From contig NZ_CP107942.1 of assembly GCF_036053395.1 (NCBI RefSeq), positions 4,492,501 to 4,556,500 on the forward strand: 64,000 bases of DNA. The letters run 5' to 3'. This DNA is from Actinoplanes sp. NBC_00393. GTDB taxonomy: Bacteria; Actinomycetota; Actinomycetes; Mycobacteriales; Micromonosporaceae. Position 1 is the stretch's first letter, and every line of letters starts with the position of its first letter. Below, piece after piece: positions 26,849-36,300 of this stretch. The notes under the pieces are model-generated. The model saw nothing but the letters and a program-made list of their open reading frames with translations, made no database searches and was not told the origin of the DNA. A program made the translations under genes and the position numbers.

Positions 26849-27457
26849 CTACCGGTCTCGCTCGGCCACGATCGTGGTGTCGTCGCCGTGCCCGGTGTGC
26901 ACCACGGTGTCCTCCGGGAGGCTGAACAGCTTCGCCCGGATCGAGGCGACGATCAGGTCGGCGTCCGAGTAGGACCGGCCGGTCGCGCCCGGGCCACCCT
27001 GGAACAGCGTGTCGCCGGTGAAGACCTGGCCGAGCTCGGACGCGTACAGGCAGACGGCGCCCGGGGCGTGCCCGGGCGTGTGCAGCACGGTCAGCGTCGT
27101 CCCGCCCACCTCGATGGTGTCGCCGTCGGCCAGGTCGGTGTCCCAGGCCGTCGCGGTGCCGTGGGTCAGCTCCCACAGCGGCCGCTCGGCCGGGTGCAGC
27201 AGGATCGGCGCCCCGGTACGCTCGCGCAGCTCCGGCGCCACCCGGACGTGATCGTCGTGGGCGTGCGTGCACACGATCGCGACCACCCGGCGCTCACCGA
27301 CGACCTTGAGGATCGCGTCCACGTCGTGCGGGGCGTCGATCACCACGCACTCGGTGTCGTCGCCGACCACCCAGATGTTGTTGTCCACGTTGAACGTCTC
27401 ACCGTCCAGGCTGAACGTTCCGGCGACGACGCCGTGGTCGACCCGCGCCCCGCTCAC
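26849..27457 (-). CDS. MBL-fold metallo-hydrolase, probable mycothiol-thioester hydrolase
   Basis: A 202-residue glyoxalase-II-like hydrolase. The metal site is [15 protein letters not shown], with later ligands in [11 protein letters not shown] (His), [10 protein letters not shown] (Asp) and [10 protein letters not shown] (His). Its start overlaps the stop of the mycothiol dehydrogenase gene by 4 bp. In actinobacteria this pairing is conserved: the dehydrogenase makes S-formylmycothiol from formaldehyde and an MBL protein is the likely hydrolase that frees formate and mycothiol. That role is inferred from family and context. Confidence 0.85.
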   Translation of the reverse strand: MSGARVDHGVVAGTFSLDGETFNVDNNIWVVGDDTECVVIDAPHDVDAILKVVGERRVVAIVCTHAHDDHVRVAPELRERTGAPILLHPAERPLWELTHGTATAWDTDLADGDTIEVGGTTLTVLHTPGHAPGAVCLYASELGQVFTGDTLFQGGPGATGRSYSDADLIVASIRAKLFSLPEDTVVHTGHGDDTTIVAERDR

Positions 27458-28560
27458 AGGATCACCACCGAGCGCAGCACCGGCTCGGCGTGCCCGTGCA
27501 TCCGGGCGAACGCCGCCTCCACGTCCTCGATGCCGATCTCCTCGGTGACGAACGCGTCCAGGTCGAGCCGGCCCTGCTTGTACAGGTCCACCAGCATCGG
27601 GAAGTCGCGCGACGGCAGGCAGTCGCCGTACCAGCTGGACTTCAGCGCGCCGCCCCGGCCGAACACGTCGATCAGCGGCAGGTCCGGCACCTTCATGTCC
27701 GGCGTCGGCACACCGACCAGCACCAGCACCCCGGCCAGGTCACGGGCGTAGAACGCCTGCTTCCACGTCTCCGGCCGGCCCACCGCCTCGATCACCACAT
27801 CGGCGCCGTCCGCACCCTCATAAACCGAAGCCGCGATCCGCTTGATCTCCGCCACCGGGTCGCTCTTCGACGAGTCGACCAGGTGCGTGGCGCCCAGCTT
27901 GCGGGCCGCCTCCAGCTTGCGCTCGTCGATGTCCACCGCGATGATCGGCGAAGCGCCGGCCAGCGCCGCACCGGCGACCGCGGCCACGCCGACCCCACCG
28001 CAGCCGATCACCGCGACCGACCTACCGCGGGTCACCGCGCCGGTGTTGATCGCCGCACCGATGCCGGCCATCACGCCGCAGCCCAGCAGCCCGACGGCCG
28101 CGGCCCGCGCTGACGGGTCCACCTTCGTGCACTGCCCGGCCGCGACCAGCGTCTTCTCCGCGAACGCGCCGATGCCCAGCGCCGGCGACAGCTCGGTGCC
28201 GTCCTCCAGGGTCATCTTCTGCTTCGCGTTGTGCGTGGCGAAGCAGTAGTGCAGGTCGCCGCGCTTGCAGGCCCGGCACTGCCCGCAGACGGCCCGCCAG
28301 TTCAGCACCACGAAATCACCCGGCGCCACCTCGGTGACCCCGGCGCCGACGGACTCCACCACACCGGCCGCCTCGTGGCCGAGCAGGAACGGGAAGTCGT
28401 CGTTGATGCCACCCTCCCGGTAGTGCAGGTCGGTGTGACACACCCCGCACGCCTGGATCTTCACCACCGCCTCGCCCGGCCCCGGGTCCGGCACGTTAAT
28501 CGTCACCAACTCGACCGGTGCGCCTTTCGCGCGCGCGATGACGGCCTTCACCTGCTGCAT
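27454..28560 (-). CDS. mscR: S-(hydroxymethyl)mycothiol dehydrogenase
   Basis: A 368-residue zinc-dependent medium-chain dehydrogenase. The catalytic zinc site is [18 protein letters not shown] and [11 protein letters not shown]; the structural zinc loop is [15 protein letters not shown]. The NAD-binding motif is [15 protein letters not shown]. The alpha-L-rhamnosidase-side neighbours are unrelated; the coupled MBL hydrolase downstream supports mycothiol-dependent formaldehyde detoxification. ATG 28560 ([13 protein letters not shown]) matches the family N-terminus and has GAAGGGAAC upstream. Mycothiol use is itself an actinobacterial trait. Confidence 0.92.
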   Translation of the reverse strand: MQQVKAVIARAKGAPVELVTINVPDPGPGEAVVKIQACGVCHTDLHYREGGINDDFPFLLGHEAAGVVESVGAGVTEVAPGDFVVLNWRAVCGQCRACKRGDLHYCFATHNAKQKMTLEDGTELSPALGIGAFAEKTLVAAGQCTKVDPSARAAAVGLLGCGVMAGIGAAINTGAVTRGRSVAVIGCGGVGVAAVAGAALAGASPIIAVDIDERKLEAARKLGATHLVDSSKSDPVAEIKRIAASVYEGADGADVVIEAVGRPETWKQAFYARDLAGVLVLVGVPTPDMKVPDLPLIDVFGRGGALKSSWYGDCLPSRDFPMLVDLYKQGRLDLDAFVTEEIGIEDVEAAFARMHGHAEPVLRSVVIL

Positions 28561-28594
28561 CTCAATGTTCCCTTCGGCCGGGCGATTCAATGGG

Positions 28595-29578
28595 TCAGGA
28601 TAAGGGGCGGCCGAGCAGCCATCCGGCGATCCGGTCGATGCTGTTGGCCGCCGCACTCGTGAACGGGTCGCCGACGCAGCCGTGGGCCGCGCCCGGTTCC
28701 ATGTGCACGCTCACTTCTACACCCGCGGCGCGCAGCTGCCCGGCGTACGCTTCCCCGGACGCGCGCAACGTGTCCGCCTCGCAGTTCAGCACGAATGTCG
28801 GCGGCAGCCCGCCCACGTCGCCGTTTCCGGCGAACGCATAAGGGTCCTTCAACGTCTCGTCACTTCCGGCGTAATGCCGGCTCATCTCGGCCACCCAGGT
28901 GGGCGAGAAATACACCGCGTTCCGGGCCCGGCGCACGATCGCGAACTGTTCCGCCGGCCATTCCGGCAACTCCGCGTGCACCGCCGGATAAACCAGCACC
29001 ACCGACGCCGGAGCTGGCCCCGCACCGTCACGCAGCCGTTTGCTCACGCCCGCCACGATGTTCCCGCCCGCGCTGGCGCCACCCAGATGCAGCCGTTCCG
29101 CGTCCATGTTCTGCGCCGCCCACAGCCAGCCGGTCAGCACATCATCGGACGCCTGCGGGAAATGGCCGCCGTGCAGCGCTTTGCGGTAGTCCAGCGACAG
29201 CACCGCGATCCCCCGGGCCGCCAGCGCCAGCGCCACGAAATGCGCCTCCGCCATACTCAGCGAACCACTCACGAACGCCCCGCCGTGCACCCAGACAAAG
29301 CCGACACCCGAGCTTTCCGGCCCCCGATAAAACCGCGCCGGCACCCCCGCAATCGCCGGCTCGCTCACCGTCACCTTCGCCAGCTCGGGAAACCGCGCGA
29401 ACAGTTCCGCATCGGTCGGCCCGGTCTCCGGCATGTCCCCGGCAATCTCCAGCATCCGCACGAAATCAGCGACCGCCGGCGGTTCCCCCGCCGACGCCCG
29501 CCCCAGCACGGCGCGCTGCACCGGCCGCGGCAGAACCCGCACCACCCGCAGCGCATATCCGAGAACGGAACCCATCAT
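28595..29578 (-). CDS. Alpha/beta hydrolase, hormone-sensitive-lipase family
   Basis: A 327-residue esterase-type hydrolase. [12 protein letters not shown] holds the HGG oxyanion motif, [14 protein letters not shown] the nucleophile Ser in [22 protein letters not shown] the probable acid residue and [11 protein letters not shown] the catalytic His region. It has no signal peptide and should be cytoplasmic. The start is one of two adjacent ATG codons (29578 chosen, GAAAG about 9 nt upstream). It lies 34 bp upstream of mscR on the same strand, so it may share that transcript; a short acyl ester or lactone substrate is possible. Confidence 0.87.
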   Translation of the reverse strand: MMGSVLGYALRVVRVLPRPVQRAVLGRASAGEPPAVADFVRMLEIAGDMPETGPTDAELFARFPELAKVTVSEPAIAGVPARFYRGPESSGVGFVWVHGGAFVSGSLSMAEAHFVALALAARGIAVLSLDYRKALHGGHFPQASDDVLTGWLWAAQNMDAERLHLGGASAGGNIVAGVSKRLRDGAGPAPASVVLVYPAVHAELPEWPAEQFAIVRRARNAVYFSPTWVAEMSRHYAGSDETLKDPYAFAGNGDVGGLPPTFVLNCEADTLRASGEAYAGQLRAAGVEVSVHMEPGAAHGCVGDPFTSAAANSIDRIAGWLLGRPLS

Positions 29579-29675
29579 GAAGACCATTCTTTCGTACGCG
29601 TGACGAAAGGTCCCCGCTCTCCCCCGGCGACCATCTGCCACACCGGGCCGAAGCGCCGCCGCCGGGAAACGGCAG

Positions 29676-30290
29676 TCAGGCGCTGAAGCGGCGCAGCGCC
29701 CACCGCGCCGGCGGCCAGGCCGCCGGATCGCCGTCGGTGACCCATTCGGTCACCGACGCCGGCGCCACCTCCAGGTCGAACGCCGGGAACAGCGGCTGCC
29801 CGCCGAGCGCGTGGAACGAGCCGCCGACGGTCTCGCTGTGCCCGACCAGCACGGCCGTGCCGCCGCGGTGCCGCTGCGCGATCCCGGTGATCGTCCGCCC
29901 GAGCCGCACCATCACCTCGGCCCAGCTCTCGTTGCCCTCCTCGAACGGCCGGTACAGCCCGCCACCCTCGGCCCGGTGCTCACTCTGAAAGCGCGCCACC
30001 GGCATCCCGTCCGCATAGTCCGGCATGTGCCAGGTGCACAGCCCGCAGTCCTCGACGCTCTCGGTCCCGAACGCGGCCGCGATCGGCCGGGCCGTCTCCA
30101 CCGCCCGCCGCAACACCGACGAGTACACCGCGACCGGCCCGGCCAGCTCCCCGGCCAGCCGCTCCGCCACGGCCCGCGCCTGCCGATGGCCGGTCTCGGT
30201 CAGCCCGCGACACCCACGTACCCCACCGACCACTCCCTCCACCGAGTGCACCGACTCCCCGTGCCGGACGACCACCACACGCGTACGCAC
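29676..30290 (-). CDS. Histidine phosphatase (phosphoglycerate mutase-like) family protein
   Basis: A 204-residue protein. GTG 30290 starts directly before the catalytic core TRVVVVRHGESVHS; the RHGE His is the phospho-acceptor. LTETGHRQARAVAERL, VYSSVLRRAVETARPIA and VLVGHSETVGG (second His) complete the signature. Such enzymes hydrolyse diverse phosphomonoesters; the substrate is unknown. It is divergent from the rhamnosidase gene, with about 100 bp between the starts. Confidence 0.85.
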   Translation of the reverse strand: MRTRVVVVRHGESVHSVEGVVGGVRGCRGLTETGHRQARAVAERLAGELAGPVAVYSSVLRRAVETARPIAAAFGTESVEDCGLCTWHMPDYADGMPVARFQSEHRAEGGGLYRPFEEGNESWAEVMVRLGRTITGIAQRHRGGTAVLVGHSETVGGSFHALGGQPLFPAFDLEVAPASVTEWVTDGDPAAWPPARWALRRFSA

Positions 30291-30351
30291 GAGCCCATCG
30301 TGCCGCCTTGACGGGCGGCGTGGGGTTTCGTAGCGTCGTACATAGATGAAT

Positions 30352-30363
30352 TGAAATGTTTCA
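30352..30363 (+). promoter_or_regulatory. TGAAATGTTTCA palindrome, LacI-type operator before rhamnosidase
   Basis: TGAAA-TG-TTTCA is palindromic apart from its central TG, is AT-rich in GC-rich DNA and lies 30 bp before the rhamnosidase ATG. Its form resembles the TGAAACGTTTCA sites bound by LacI-family sugar regulators in actinomycetes. It could give carbohydrate-dependent control; no LacI gene is in the window. Confidence 0.55.
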
Positions 30364-30393
30364 TGCTCCGCTCGTGCGAACCGAGAGGCACCC

Positions 30394-33153
30394 ATGAACA
30401 TCAGTTCTCCGCGCCGCCTGATTGCCGCCGGCGCTGCCGGCCTGCTCGCGCTGACCCTGGGTGCTGTCCCGGCGTCGGCGGCGGGCCCTGGTGGGCATGC
30501 CCCGGAGGCGCCCGCTCGCCTGACCACCAACGACCTGGTCCGGCCGAACGCTGTCGAGGGCGTCCCGCTCTTCGGCTGGCTGCCGCGGGACCGGGATCCG
30601 GGTGAGAGTCAGACCGGCTACCAGATCCGGGTCAGTGACGGCGCGGGCCGGGCGATCTGGGACTCCGGCAAGGTGGCCGGCGGGGAGCAGTCCCACGTCG
30701 CCTACCGCGGGCCGGGGCTGAGCGAGGGACGCGCGTACGCCTGGACCGTGCGGACCTGGGACGCGACCGGCAAGGTCTCCCCGTGGGCGGCCGCGGCGGG
30801 CTTCGAGACCGGGATCAGCGACAGCGGCTGGTCGGGGGCGCAGTGGATCCAGCGGGCGGCGACACCGCGGGCCGACGACTGGGCGCTGCTGCGCACCGAG
30901 GTGCCCGTCCAGCGCGGCCGGGTGGTGCGGGCGATCGCGTACGTGGCCGGCAGTCACACCTGGGAGCTGTGGGTCAACGGCAGGCGCGCCGACCGGGGCA
31001 GCTCGTTCGGGTATCCGGGCGAGGGCTTCTACCAGGCCGCCGACGTGACCCGGCTCGTCCAAGGCCGGGGCACGCTGACGCTCGGGGCGCTGCTGCACTG
31101 GTACGGGGCCGGGCAGGGGCGCGCGGCCGGCGTACCGGGGCTGCTTGTCAAAATCGCGATCGAGTACGCCGACGGAACGAAGCAGGCCGTGATCAGCGAC
31201 GGGTCGTGGCGGGTGCACGACGGCCCGTACCGGGAAGGCGCCGTGCGCAACGGCGAGGGCGAGCGGATCGAGCACGCCGACGCGCAACGCGCGGCGGCCA
31301 TCGGGGCCTGGCAGCAGCCGGGGTACGACGACGCGCTCTGGTCCCCGCCGGTCGTGCTCGGCACCCATCCGGTGGCCCCGTTCACCCACCTGACCGGCCT
31401 GGACGCCCTGGTCAGCGAGTCGGTAGTGCGGCCGGTGCGGATGCTCACCGCCGACGACGGCACCCCGGTCGCCGACTTCGGCGTGGTCGTCCCGGCCCGC
31501 CCGGTGGTCGAGTTCGACGCGGGTGCCGGGGGCCGGACGCTGACGCTGCGGGCCGGCTACGAGCTGACCGCGAACGGCCGGGTGTCGACGGCCGGCGAGG
31601 CGACCCAGAGCACCGACATGTCGTACCCGTACACCCAGGCCGACGGCCGGCAGACCTTCCGCGCCTTCACCCACCTGGGCTTCCGCTACCTGGAGATTCC
31701 CGGCGCCAACGAAGACATCAAGATCAGCGAGGTACGCGCCGAGCTCGTGCACACCGCCGTCGAAGGCCCGCAGGCGTCGTTCACCAGCAGCGACGCCACA
31801 CTGAACGCGGTGTGGAAGCTGATGCAACGCTCCGCGCTGTACTCGATCCAGGAGCAGTTCGTCGACACCCCGACCAGGGAGAAGGGCCAGTTCCTGGCGG
31901 ACGCGGCGAACATCTCGTACGCCACCATGCAAGGCTTCGGCGAGCGGGCCGCGACCCGCAAGGCGATCCGCGAGTTCCTGGCGTCGAACCGGCGCTACTG
32001 GACCACCGGCAACGACGCCGGCCGCTACAACGCGGTCTATCCGAACGGTGACGGCAAACGCGACATCCCCGACTTCACCGAGCTGTTCGTCGACTGGGTG
32101 TGGCGCTGGTACGAGGTGACCGGCGACGAGACGCTGCTCGCCGAGGCGTACCCGGCGATCCGGGAGACCGCGGGCTACGTGCAGCGGCACATCCCGGCGA
32201 GCGGGCCGACCGCCGGCCTGGTCACCGACCTGAGCGGCGGCAGCGGTCAGTACCGGTACGGGATCATCGACTGGCCGGCGCCGGGACGCTTCGGCTACGA
32301 CATGACGACGTCCGCCCGAACCGTGGTCAACGCGCTCGGCGTGGAGGTGCTGCGCCGGGCCGCCGACATGGCCACGGTCCTGGGCAAACCGGAGGACGCG
32401 GCCGGGTTGCGGCAGACCGAGCAGGACCTGGTCGCTGCGATGAACGCGCGGCTGCGGCGGGCCGACGGCATCTATGTCGACGGTCTGCTCGCCGACGGCA
32501 CCCAGTCCTCGCATGCCGGGCAGCACGCATCCTCGTACCCCATCGCCTTCGGCATCGCACCCGCCGCCGACCTGCCCGCGCTCGCCGAACATCTCGCTGC
32601 CGCAGGCATGCGGCAGGGACCGATGACCGCGCACTGGCTGCTGCGCGCGCTCGCCGACGCCGGGCGGCCGGATGCGGTGCTGCGGCTGCTCACCAACCAT
32701 GACGACCTTGGCTGGGCGCGCATCCTGGACCAGGGCGGCACGTTCACCTGGGAGGCGTGGGCGATGGAGGCCGGGGCCAACTACAGCCAGTCGCACGGGT
32801 GGGGTGCGCAGGCCGCGGTCGACGTCATGGAGACCATGCTCGGCATCCGGCTGGGCGAGGCCGGTGGGCGTACGGTCGTGCTCGCTCCCCCGGCCACCGG
32901 CCTGCAGCATGCGGCCGGCTCGGTCCCCACCCAGCGCGGCGAGGTGAAACTGTCCTGGCAGCGGGTGGCGAACGGCCTGCGGGTCGCCGCCCGGATCCCG
33001 GTCAACGTCACCGCGCGGATCGAGCTGCCGACACCGGCGGGCGTGGCCTATCGCGCGAGCGGCGCGCGACTCATCAGCAGCGGCAACGGCCTGACAGTAT
33101 TCGAGGCCGGTTCCGGCGACGTACGCTTCACGCCGGTCCCGGCCCCGAACTGA
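30394..33153 (+). CDS. Secreted alpha-L-rhamnosidase (GH78)
   Basis: A 919-residue enzyme that removes terminal alpha-L-rhamnose from plant glycosides or polysaccharides. The signal peptide runs to about residue 30 (LLALTLGAVPASAA). An Ig-like domain (VPLFGWLPRDRDPGESQTGY) and a GH78 N-terminal jelly-roll (RAIAYVAGSHTWELWVNGRR) follow. Next comes a beta-sandwich (RPVRMLTADDGTPVADFGVV) and the six-hairpin catalytic domain from about residue 440 (EQFVDTPTREKGQFLADA, WVWRWYEVTGDETLLAE, GGTFTWEAWAMEAGANYSQS), ending in a C-terminal beta domain. GAGAGG precedes ATG 30394. Confidence 0.9.
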   Translation: MNISSPRRLIAAGAAGLLALTLGAVPASAAGPGGHAPEAPARLTTNDLVRPNAVEGVPLFGWLPRDRDPGESQTGYQIRVSDGAGRAIWDSGKVAGGEQSHVAYRGPGLSEGRAYAWTVRTWDATGKVSPWAAAAGFETGISDSGWSGAQWIQRAATPRADDWALLRTEVPVQRGRVVRAIAYVAGSHTWELWVNGRRADRGSSFGYPGEGFYQAADVTRLVQGRGTLTLGALLHWYGAGQGRAAGVPGLLVKIAIEYADGTKQAVISDGSWRVHDGPYREGAVRNGEGERIEHADAQRAAAIGAWQQPGYDDALWSPPVVLGTHPVAPFTHLTGLDALVSESVVRPVRMLTADDGTPVADFGVVVPARPVVEFDAGAGGRTLTLRAGYELTANGRVSTAGEATQSTDMSYPYTQADGRQTFRAFTHLGFRYLEIPGANEDIKISEVRAELVHTAVEGPQASFTSSDATLNAVWKLMQRSALYSIQEQFVDTPTREKGQFLADAANISYATMQGFGERAATRKAIREFLASNRRYWTTGNDAGRYNAVYPNGDGKRDIPDFTELFVDWVWRWYEVTGDETLLAEAYPAIRETAGYVQRHIPASGPTAGLVTDLSGGSGQYRYGIIDWPAPGRFGYDMTTSARTVVNALGVEVLRRAADMATVLGKPEDAAGLRQTEQDLVAAMNARLRRADGIYVDGLLADGTQSSHAGQHASSYPIAFGIAPAADLPALAEHLAAAGMRQGPMTAHWLLRALADAGRPDAVLRLLTNHDDLGWARILDQGGTFTWEAWAMEAGANYSQSHGWGAQAAVDVMETMLGIRLGEAGGRTVVLAPPATGLQHAAGSVPTQRGEVKLSWQRVANGLRVAARIPVNVTARIELPTPAGVAYRASGARLISSGNGLTVFEAGSGDVRFTPVPAPN

Positions 33154-33156
33154 CCG

Positions 33157-34512
33157 CTATCGGATGCGGGCGAACACGTCCGGCTGCTCGTTGGTGTCGC
33201 CGGGCACCAGGTTGGTGGCGTACGAGAGGTAGGCGATGACGCGGCCGTCAGCGCTGACTGACGGGTCGCCGCTCCAGTCGTTGGCCTGGCGGCCGGAGGT
33301 GGTCACGCTCACCAGACTGGTGGTCCGGGCGTCCAGGTCCCGCACGAACACGTCGTCGCCGGCGTTGGTGTCCCCCGGAACCAGGGTCGTCGCCGGGGAG
33401 TGGAACACCACGTAGCGCCCATCCGCGCTGATCGAGGCGGAGTTGCAGTGGTCGTTCGCCGGTACACCGGAGTCGGACAGGCTGACCAGTGTCGTCTGCC
33501 TCGCGCGGCGGTCCCGGACGAAGACGTCGACCGTGCCGTTGGCGTCACCCTCGACGAGGTCCGGCGAGTCGGACATGAAGGCGATGAGCCGACCGTCGGC
33601 GCTGATCGACGGGGAGAAGCTGTTGTACAGGCCCGGAATGCCGGCCGGGGTCGCACTGACCAGAGCGGTCCGCCCGGTCCGACGGTCCCGCAGGAACACA
33701 TCGGACTGGTCGTTGGCGTCGCCGGGCACCAGGTTGCCGGCGAACGATTCGAAGACGACGTACCGGCCGTCGGCGCTGATCGCCGGCGCCTGGCTCTGAT
33801 GATTGCCCTGGGTGCCGTCGGTGGCGGTGCTCACCCGGCTGGTCCGGGAGGTGTGCCGGTCGTGCAGGAACACGTCCCGGAATCCGTTGGTGTCGCCGGG
33901 CACCAGGTTCGCCGCGTCCGAGTCGAACAGCACGTACCGCCCGTCGGAGCTGAGCCCGAGGGAGAACGCGCTGAAGTTGTCGCCCTGCACACCGGCGCTC
34001 GACACACTGACCCGGCTGGTCAGCCCCTTGACCCGATCACGGATGAAGACGTCGGAGTTCTCGTTCGTATCGCCGGGCACCAGATTGTCGGCGTAGGAGG
34101 TGAAGGCGACATATCGGCCGTCCGCGCTAATCCGCACCCCGCTGTGCGCGCCGTCGACGGCCTGCACGCCGGAGCTGGACAGGTTGACCCGCTCGGTCGT
34201 CCGCGTCCGCCGGTCCCAGACGAAGACGTCCGGGACGTCGTTGGTGTCGCCGGGCACCAGGTTCGTCGCGGCGGAGATGTACGCGACGTACCGGCCGTTC
34301 GCGCTCACCTCCGGGCCGCCGCTGAACCTGTCGGGCTGGCCACCGTCGTCAGCCAGGCTGACCCGGACCGTCCGGGCCCCCGCAGACCCGCCGGGCTCGG
34401 TCGCCCCAGCCACCGCGGCCGAGGCCGGCGCCACGAACGCCACCACCGCCGCCACGGCGACGCCGGCCCGAAGGCCACGCCCCCGCACTATCAACTTTGC
34501 ATCGTCAGACAT
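33157..34512 (-). CDS. Secreted seven-bladed TolB/WD40-like beta-propeller
   Basis: A 451-residue exported protein. The N-terminal hydrophobic segment AGVAVAAVVAFVAPASAAVAG is the probable signal. Seven repeats of about 54 residues follow, each with the pattern SADGRYVAF, S-x-A-x-NLVPGDTN and DVFVRDR. The repeat count fits one closed seven-bladed propeller of the PD40 type. The acidic PGDTN/DVFVRD loops, repeated seven times, may bind calcium. AGGGGGACC precedes ATG 34512. It has no catalytic domain and probably binds a ligand or protein at the cell surface. It converges on the rhamnosidase gene with a 3-bp gap. Confidence 0.85.
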   Translation of the reverse strand: MSDDAKLIVRGRGLRAGVAVAAVVAFVAPASAAVAGATEPGGSAGARTVRVSLADDGGQPDRFSGGPEVSANGRYVAYISAATNLVPGDTNDVPDVFVWDRRTRTTERVNLSSSGVQAVDGAHSGVRISADGRYVAFTSYADNLVPGDTNENSDVFIRDRVKGLTSRVSVSSAGVQGDNFSAFSLGLSSDGRYVLFDSDAANLVPGDTNGFRDVFLHDRHTSRTSRVSTATDGTQGNHQSQAPAISADGRYVVFESFAGNLVPGDANDQSDVFLRDRRTGRTALVSATPAGIPGLYNSFSPSISADGRLIAFMSDSPDLVEGDANGTVDVFVRDRRARQTTLVSLSDSGVPANDHCNSASISADGRYVVFHSPATTLVPGDTNAGDDVFVRDLDARTTSLVSVTTSGRQANDWSGDPSVSADGRVIAYLSYATNLVPGDTNEQPDVFARIR

Positions 34513-34698
34513 GTCGGTCCCCCTACCAAACGAGTGGTCGCAACGAGAGGTGCACCGATCATTGTCAATGTCGCGGGACCATTCCTAGGGCAATCCCGAT
34601 GCCGGAATTGGCGCAGGGTCTCGCCCGGGCACCATCGCGGTCATTTCCACGAAATCGCCTTATTGACGACTTTGCTTACTCTGCCCGCTCGGGACGCG

Positions 34699-35811
34699 CT
34701 ACTTGCCGGAGGCCAGGATGCGACTGACGACAGCGGGCCGGAGCAGGCGCCGCGCCAGGATGGATCGAGTCGTGCAGAACACTGCTTCCGGTGCCCAGTC
34801 CGCGCGTTCGTCCACGATTCTTCGCAACAACCGCTGGGTGTCCGCCGGGGTCCGAACCGAGTGGAACTCGAGGTCGGAGCCGGCCGACTCGGCCCGATCC
34901 GGCGCCTGACGCCAGGCAGCCTGGAGATCGCCTCGCGAGTCGGGGCTCAGCACGTACCCGAACATCTTGTGATCCCGGAGGTCCACTGCATAGGCGAGGC
35001 TGTGCAGGTGTACCTCGGACTTGTCGATGGCCACCGGCGACATGCCCATCTCCTCCCAGAGGCCGCGCTTGGCGATGAGGTACGGGCTCGACCGCAGCAC
35101 CCCGTCCGTGCCTGGAGAGAAATCCCGCGGGGCCGCATTCTCGCCGACCGCGTTGTAGACCTTTCCCCCGTGCCAGTCGCCGCCGGCACCCGGGCTGCGC
35201 GTCCGGCGGGTGAGCGCGAGGAAGTCGCCGTCCTCGCAGAAGACGGAAAGACCCACACTGAAAGGATTCGGGAAGCCGCTGATCGGTTTCTGGCAGTCCG
35301 CCTCACCGGCGATCCCGCTGAGCACCTGCTTCTCCGGCTCGGTGCCGGCGATGAGAAGAAAATGGGTGCTGCGCAGGTCGAAATAGTCGTAGGTGTGCAT
35401 CCGGCACGTGACCCGGTGGCTGCGCCCGGCGCGGTCATCCTCGGGGCGATCGCTGACCCGGCCGATGCGCAAGGACGAGATACCGACCTGCCGACCGTTC
35501 TCGTAGCCGTCGGCCAGCCATTGTGACTTTCGGCTGTCCCGGATCCGCACGACGGCAGGATCCTCAATCGCGAAATCAGCGCCGAGCTCGAGCGTCACCG
35601 CGTCGTGCGCGAAGATCCCGTCCTCTCCCCAGCCGGCCTGGACCAGGACCAACGAGGAGAAACGCTCCTCCACCTCGCGGCCGGAACGGTCGGCGGCCCG
35701 GAAATGCCGGCGTTTGCGCAACCGTGCGTACCGACCCTGCAGGTACGGATAGGCGACGTTCTGCACGGCCAGTCCGATCAAGGCTCCCGCTGCCAGATCG
35801 GGCCAGTTCAC
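34699..35811 (-). CDS. Membrane-anchored protein with degenerate Nudix-like box
   Basis: A 370-residue protein. GTG 35811 (GGGAGG 7 nt upstream) starts an N-terminal hydrophobic segment, LAAGALIGLAVQNVAYPYL, then a basic stretch, so the bulk probably faces the cytoplasm. Residues about 185-255 contain PFSVGLSVFCEDGDFLALTR, then LIAKRGLWEEMGM, which resembles the REUXEEXGU end of the Nudix box with Gly in place of the first Glu. The rest matches no family I recognise. The gene is 31 bp downstream of the small gene at 35843-36193, probably in one operon. Nudix assignment is tentative. Confidence 0.6.
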   Translation of the reverse strand: MNWPDLAAGALIGLAVQNVAYPYLQGRYARLRKRRHFRAADRSGREVEERFSSLVLVQAGWGEDGIFAHDAVTLELGADFAIEDPAVVRIRDSRKSQWLADGYENGRQVGISSLRIGRVSDRPEDDRAGRSHRVTCRMHTYDYFDLRSTHFLLIAGTEPEKQVLSGIAGEADCQKPISGFPNPFSVGLSVFCEDGDFLALTRRTRSPGAGGDWHGGKVYNAVGENAAPRDFSPGTDGVLRSSPYLIAKRGLWEEMGMSPVAIDKSEVHLHSLAYAVDLRDHKMFGYVLSPDSRGDLQAAWRQAPDRAESAGSDLEFHSVRTPADTQRLLRRIVDERADWAPEAVFCTTRSILARRLLRPAVVSRILASGK

Positions 35812-35842
35812 GAAAGGCCTCCCGCTGAATCGCCGTGACAGG

Positions 35843-36193
35843 TCATGCGACCCGCGGCGTTCGGACCGGCGGGAGCATTGACCTGTTGACCTCGCCCGTC
35901 TGCTCCGGCGAGGGCGGCTCCGGCTGAGTGGTCACCGCGTTCGTCTCCGCGTCCGCATCATCGTCGTCGGGAACCGGCTCGGCGGCGGACAGCTGGATCT
36001 GCGACAGCAATGCGACGAGTCGCGGGACCTCATCGGTGGCGAGCTGGAACGTGCCCCGGCACACCGTGTCTGCCCACAGCGACACCACGACCGCGCCGCG
36101 GGCCTCGTGGTAGCTGACTCGCATCCTTCGATCGTCGCCGCGCATGTCGGTGAACAGATCGCCGACAGCCGGCATCGGAAAGACCTCGCCCAT
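35843..36193 (-). CDS. Conserved-looking small acidic-tailed protein, unknown function
   Basis: A 116-residue protein. ATG 36193 (MGEVFPMPAVGDLFTDMRGD) has a GGGGAGAC site upstream. Residues 1-75 read as a compact domain (MRVSYHEARGAVVVSLWADT, GTFQLATDEVPRLVALLSQI); residues 76-116 are an acidic, Pro-rich disordered tail. It has no membrane segment. It is encoded just before the membrane-anchored Nudix-like protein and may be its partner. No family is recognised. Confidence 0.6.
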   Translation of the reverse strand: MGEVFPMPAVGDLFTDMRGDDRRMRVSYHEARGAVVVSLWADTVCRGTFQLATDEVPRLVALLSQIQLSAAEPVPDDDDADAETNAVTTQPEPPSPEQTGEVNRSMLPPVRTPRVA

Positions 36194-36300
36194 CGATGCA
36201 GTCTCCCCAATCGACAGCGCCAAGTAAAGATCGAGAACCCGGACGGTGCAGATGTGCGAAACACCGGATGGGAGGCGGGCGGGCAGCCTTAGATCGGGGA

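Noticed and set aside
30361..32910. 849-codon open frame antisense to the rhamnosidase
   Set aside because: It overlaps a complete GH78 gene with signal peptide; the antisense product has no recognisable domain.
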